From contig JAABTI010000003.1 in NCBI GenBank assembly GCA_011389955.1, positions 1 through 34,973 on the forward strand: a stretch of DNA of 34,973 nucleotides, written 5' to 3'. A program made the translations under genes and the position numbers. Shown here piece by piece: positions 33,426 to 34,973 of this stretch. The notes beneath the pieces are model-generated. The model was not told where the DNA came from. It was given only the letters and a program-made list of their open reading frames with translations, and ran no database searches. Source of the stretch: Paracoccaceae bacterium (GTDB lineage Bacteria > Pseudomonadota > Alphaproteobacteria > Rhodobacterales > Rhodobacteraceae). How positions within the stretch are numbered: position 1 is the stretch's first letter; every line of letters starts with the position of its first letter.

Positions 33426-34862
33426 CTACTCTGCTGCGATGGCCTGCGTCGGGCTGTCCAGATAGTCCAGGATCGCCGCGGCGCAATCGCGGCCGTCGCG
33501 GATCGCCCAGACAACCAGGGATGCACCGCGTACGATGTCGCCCACCGCGAACACGCCGTCCATGCTGGTGGCACCGGTTTCGAACTGTGCCTTCACCGTG
33601 CCCCAGCGGGTCACGTCCAGGCCCTCGGCTCCCCACATCTGCGGCAGGTTCTCGGCTTCGAAGCCCAGCGCCTTGATCACCATGTCGGCCGGTTCCACGT
33701 AATCCGCGCCCTCGATCAACTCGGGGGTCTGGCGGCCCGTCACGTCGGGCACGCCAAGGCGCATCTTCTGCACCATGACACCTTCGACCGGGTTGCCGGT
33801 GAACCCGTTGGGCGCGGAAAGCCAAACGAATTCAACGCCTTCCTCTTCGGCATTGGCAACTTCGCGTTGGCTGCCGGGCATATTGTCGCGGTCACGACGA
33901 TACAGGCACTTGACGCTTTCCGCGCCCTGCCGGATCGCCGTCCGCACGCAGTCCATGGCGGTGTCGCCGCCGCCGATGACCACCACGCGCTTGCCGGCCG
34001 CGTTCAGGGTGCCATCGTCGAATTCCGGCACCTCGTCGCCAAAGCTCTGGCGATTGCTCACGGTCAAAAAATCGATGGCGCGCACGATTCCCTCGGCGCC
34101 GCTGCCGGGCGCGTCCAGATCGCGGGTCTTGTAAACGCCGGTGGCGATCAGAACCGCGTCATGCTTGCCCCGGATCGCGTCAAAGCTGATGTCCTCGCCC
34201 ACGTTGCAGTTCAGCACGAATTCCACGCCGCCCTGCTCCAACTGCGCGTTGCGGCGCATCACGATGTCCTTTTCCAGCTTGAACCCCGGTATCCCGTAGG
34301 TCAGCAGCCCGCCGGCGCGATCATGGCGGTCGTAGACCGTCACCTGCACGCCCTCGCGGCGCAGGAAATCTGCCGCCGCCAGCCCGCCGGGCCCCGCACC
34401 GATGATGCCAACGGACTGTTCACGCTCGGTTTTCGGCGATATGGGCTGAACCCATCCGCGCTCCCACGCGGTATCGGTGATGTATTTCTCGACCGCGCCG
34501 ATGGTCACGGTGCCGTGGCCCGATTGCTCGATCACGCAATTGCCCTCGCACAGTCGATCCTGCGGGCAGATGCGGCCACAGATCTCGGGAAACGTGTTGG
34601 TCGCCTGGCTCAGTTCATAGGCTTCCTGAAGCCGTCCCTGCGCGGTCAGGCGCAGCCAGTCGGGGATATTGTTGTGCAACGGGCAATGCGTCTGGCAATA
34701 GGGTACACCGCACTGGCTGCACCGGCTGGCCTGCTCGGCCGCCTTCTCATCCGCATACTCGGAGTAGATTTCATGAAAGTCCCTGCGCCGCAAATCCGGC
34801 ACACGCTTCTCCGGCATGGCTCTCTCGACCTGCACGAACTTCAACATCGGTTGCTTGGCCAC
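33426..34862 (-). CDS. gltD: Glutamate synthase (NADPH) small subunit
   Basis: GltD takes electrons from NADPH and passes them through FAD and two 4Fe-4S clusters to GltB. The 478-residue protein has the N-terminal cluster motifs CSQCGVPYCQTHCP and CGRICPQDRLCEGNC, the FAD motif GIIGAGPGGLAAADFLR and the NADPH motif VVVIGGGDTAMDC, then the C-terminal GDIVRGASLVVWAIRDGR. The start is GTG at 34862 with GGAGG seven bases upstream. It is the first gene of the gltDB unit, with a promoter candidate just upstream. Homologous small subunits occur in other NAD(P)H-dependent enzymes, but the neighbouring gltB makes the role clear. Confidence 0.97.
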   Translation of the reverse strand: MAKQPMLKFVQVERAMPEKRVPDLRRRDFHEIYSEYADEKAAEQASRCSQCGVPYCQTHCPLHNNIPDWLRLTAQGRLQEAYELSQATNTFPEICGRICPQDRLCEGNCVIEQSGHGTVTIGAVEKYITDTAWERGWVQPISPKTEREQSVGIIGAGPGGLAAADFLRREGVQVTVYDRHDRAGGLLTYGIPGFKLEKDIVMRRNAQLEQGGVEFVLNCNVGEDISFDAIRGKHDAVLIATGVYKTRDLDAPGSGAEGIVRAIDFLTVSNRQSFGDEVPEFDDGTLNAAGKRVVVIGGGDTAMDCVRTAIRQGAESVKCLYRRDRDNMPGSQREVANAEEEGVEFVWLSAPNGFTGNPVEGVMVQKMRLGVPDVTGRQTPELIEGADYVEPADMVIKALGFEAENLPQMWGAEGLDVTRWGTVKAQFETGATSMDGVFAVGDIVRGASLVVWAIRDGRDCAAAILDYLDSPTQAIAAE

Positions 34863-34902
34863 TGTTCAGCCTCCGCTACAATTCGGGATGCACCCCTTCT
34901 AA

Positions 34903-34932
34903 ATCATACTGATCCACAATAAAAGTATGCAA
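34903..34932 (-). promoter_or_regulatory. Candidate gltDB promoter with repeated TCAGTAT
   Basis: On the minus strand TTGCAT (34927-34932), an 18-base spacer and TATGAT (34903-34908) give a short leader of about 35 bases before gltD. The region is AT-rich in a GC-rich genome. TCAGTAT occurs twice (complement at 34906-34912 and 34932-34938, 26 bases apart), and AGTAT-GCA-ATACT (34924-34936) forms a palindrome over the -35 box. These suit a regulator binding across the promoter; none is named. Confidence 0.6.
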
Positions 34933-34973
34933 TACTGACCTATTATGAAAAAAGTTGCCGCTTAACAGGGCCT

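Noticed and set aside
1-34973. CRISPR arrays, tRNA/rRNA genes, insertion sequences, prophage or attachment sites
   Set aside because: Intergenic regions were read for repeats with regular spacing, cloverleaf patterns and transposase-like frames; none was found, and composition is even throughout.

Overview
The window looks like ordinary chromosomal DNA of an alphaproteobacterium, very probably of the order Rhodobacterales (Roseobacter group). The evidence is the high G+C content with strong third-position GC, the protein signatures (DUF1674/SDHAF4, DUF3035 lipoprotein, non-zinc MsrB, gltD before gltB, heparinase-family protein beside rsmB and purH), and promoters of the TTGnnn-N16/17-TAnnnn kind. 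I saw no tRNA, rRNA, insertion sequence, integrase, phage gene, CRISPR array or tract of deviant composition. The assignment rests on family recognition only.

Layout. (a) 1-7.3 kb: end of a 3-mercaptopyruvate sulfurtransferase gene and an aromatic/aspartate aminotransferase (+), dapA (-), a soluble lytic transglycosylase (+), an EamA transporter cotranscribed with the tRNA-modifying methyltransferase MnmD (-), and a divergent FAD oxidase resembling the other half of MnmC (+). (b) 7.4-9.2 kb: a hotdog-fold acyl-CoA hydratase/dehydratase (-), a GLOD5-like glyoxalase (+), and an FMN-dependent reductase (-). (c) 9.2-17.9 kb: a long minus-strand run, rsmB > heparinase-like > purH > lspA > DUF3035 lipoprotein > two M16 peptidase-family genes. 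(d) 17.9-20.6 kb: a 58-codon SDH assembly factor gene missed by the ORF track (+), a small secreted protein and dapB (-), then rbfA and a phosphodiester-glycosidase-family protein (+). (e) 20.6-25.1 kb: a second EamA transporter (-), a 418-bp intergenic region, malonyl-CoA synthetase matB (+), and two tandem outer-membrane beta-barrel genes (+). (f) 25.1-34.97 kb: a minus-strand block, gltD > gltB > mtgA > GST > queG > msrB > msrA.

How the genes work together. Cell-envelope functions recur: a lytic transglycosylase, mtgA, lspA with a lipoprotein next to it, an M16 pair and two small beta-barrels. dapA and dapB (lysine/meso-DAP synthesis) lie in separate places. tRNA and rRNA maturation is represented by mnmD plus the MnmC1-like oxidase, queG, rsmB and rbfA. 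gltDB provides ammonium assimilation, and msrAB repairs oxidised methionine.

I did not find a convincing new defence, mobile or biosynthetic system. The points most worth a second look are regulatory or architectural: a dapB/rbfA divergent promoter whose two -35 boxes share one palindrome, with rbfA apparently leaderless; a second leaderless candidate (hotdog hydratase); an MnmC split into two divergent genes; an M16 pair with complementary degeneration; an inverted repeat that could hide the M16 start site in read-through mRNA; and a gltD promoter carrying repeated elements.
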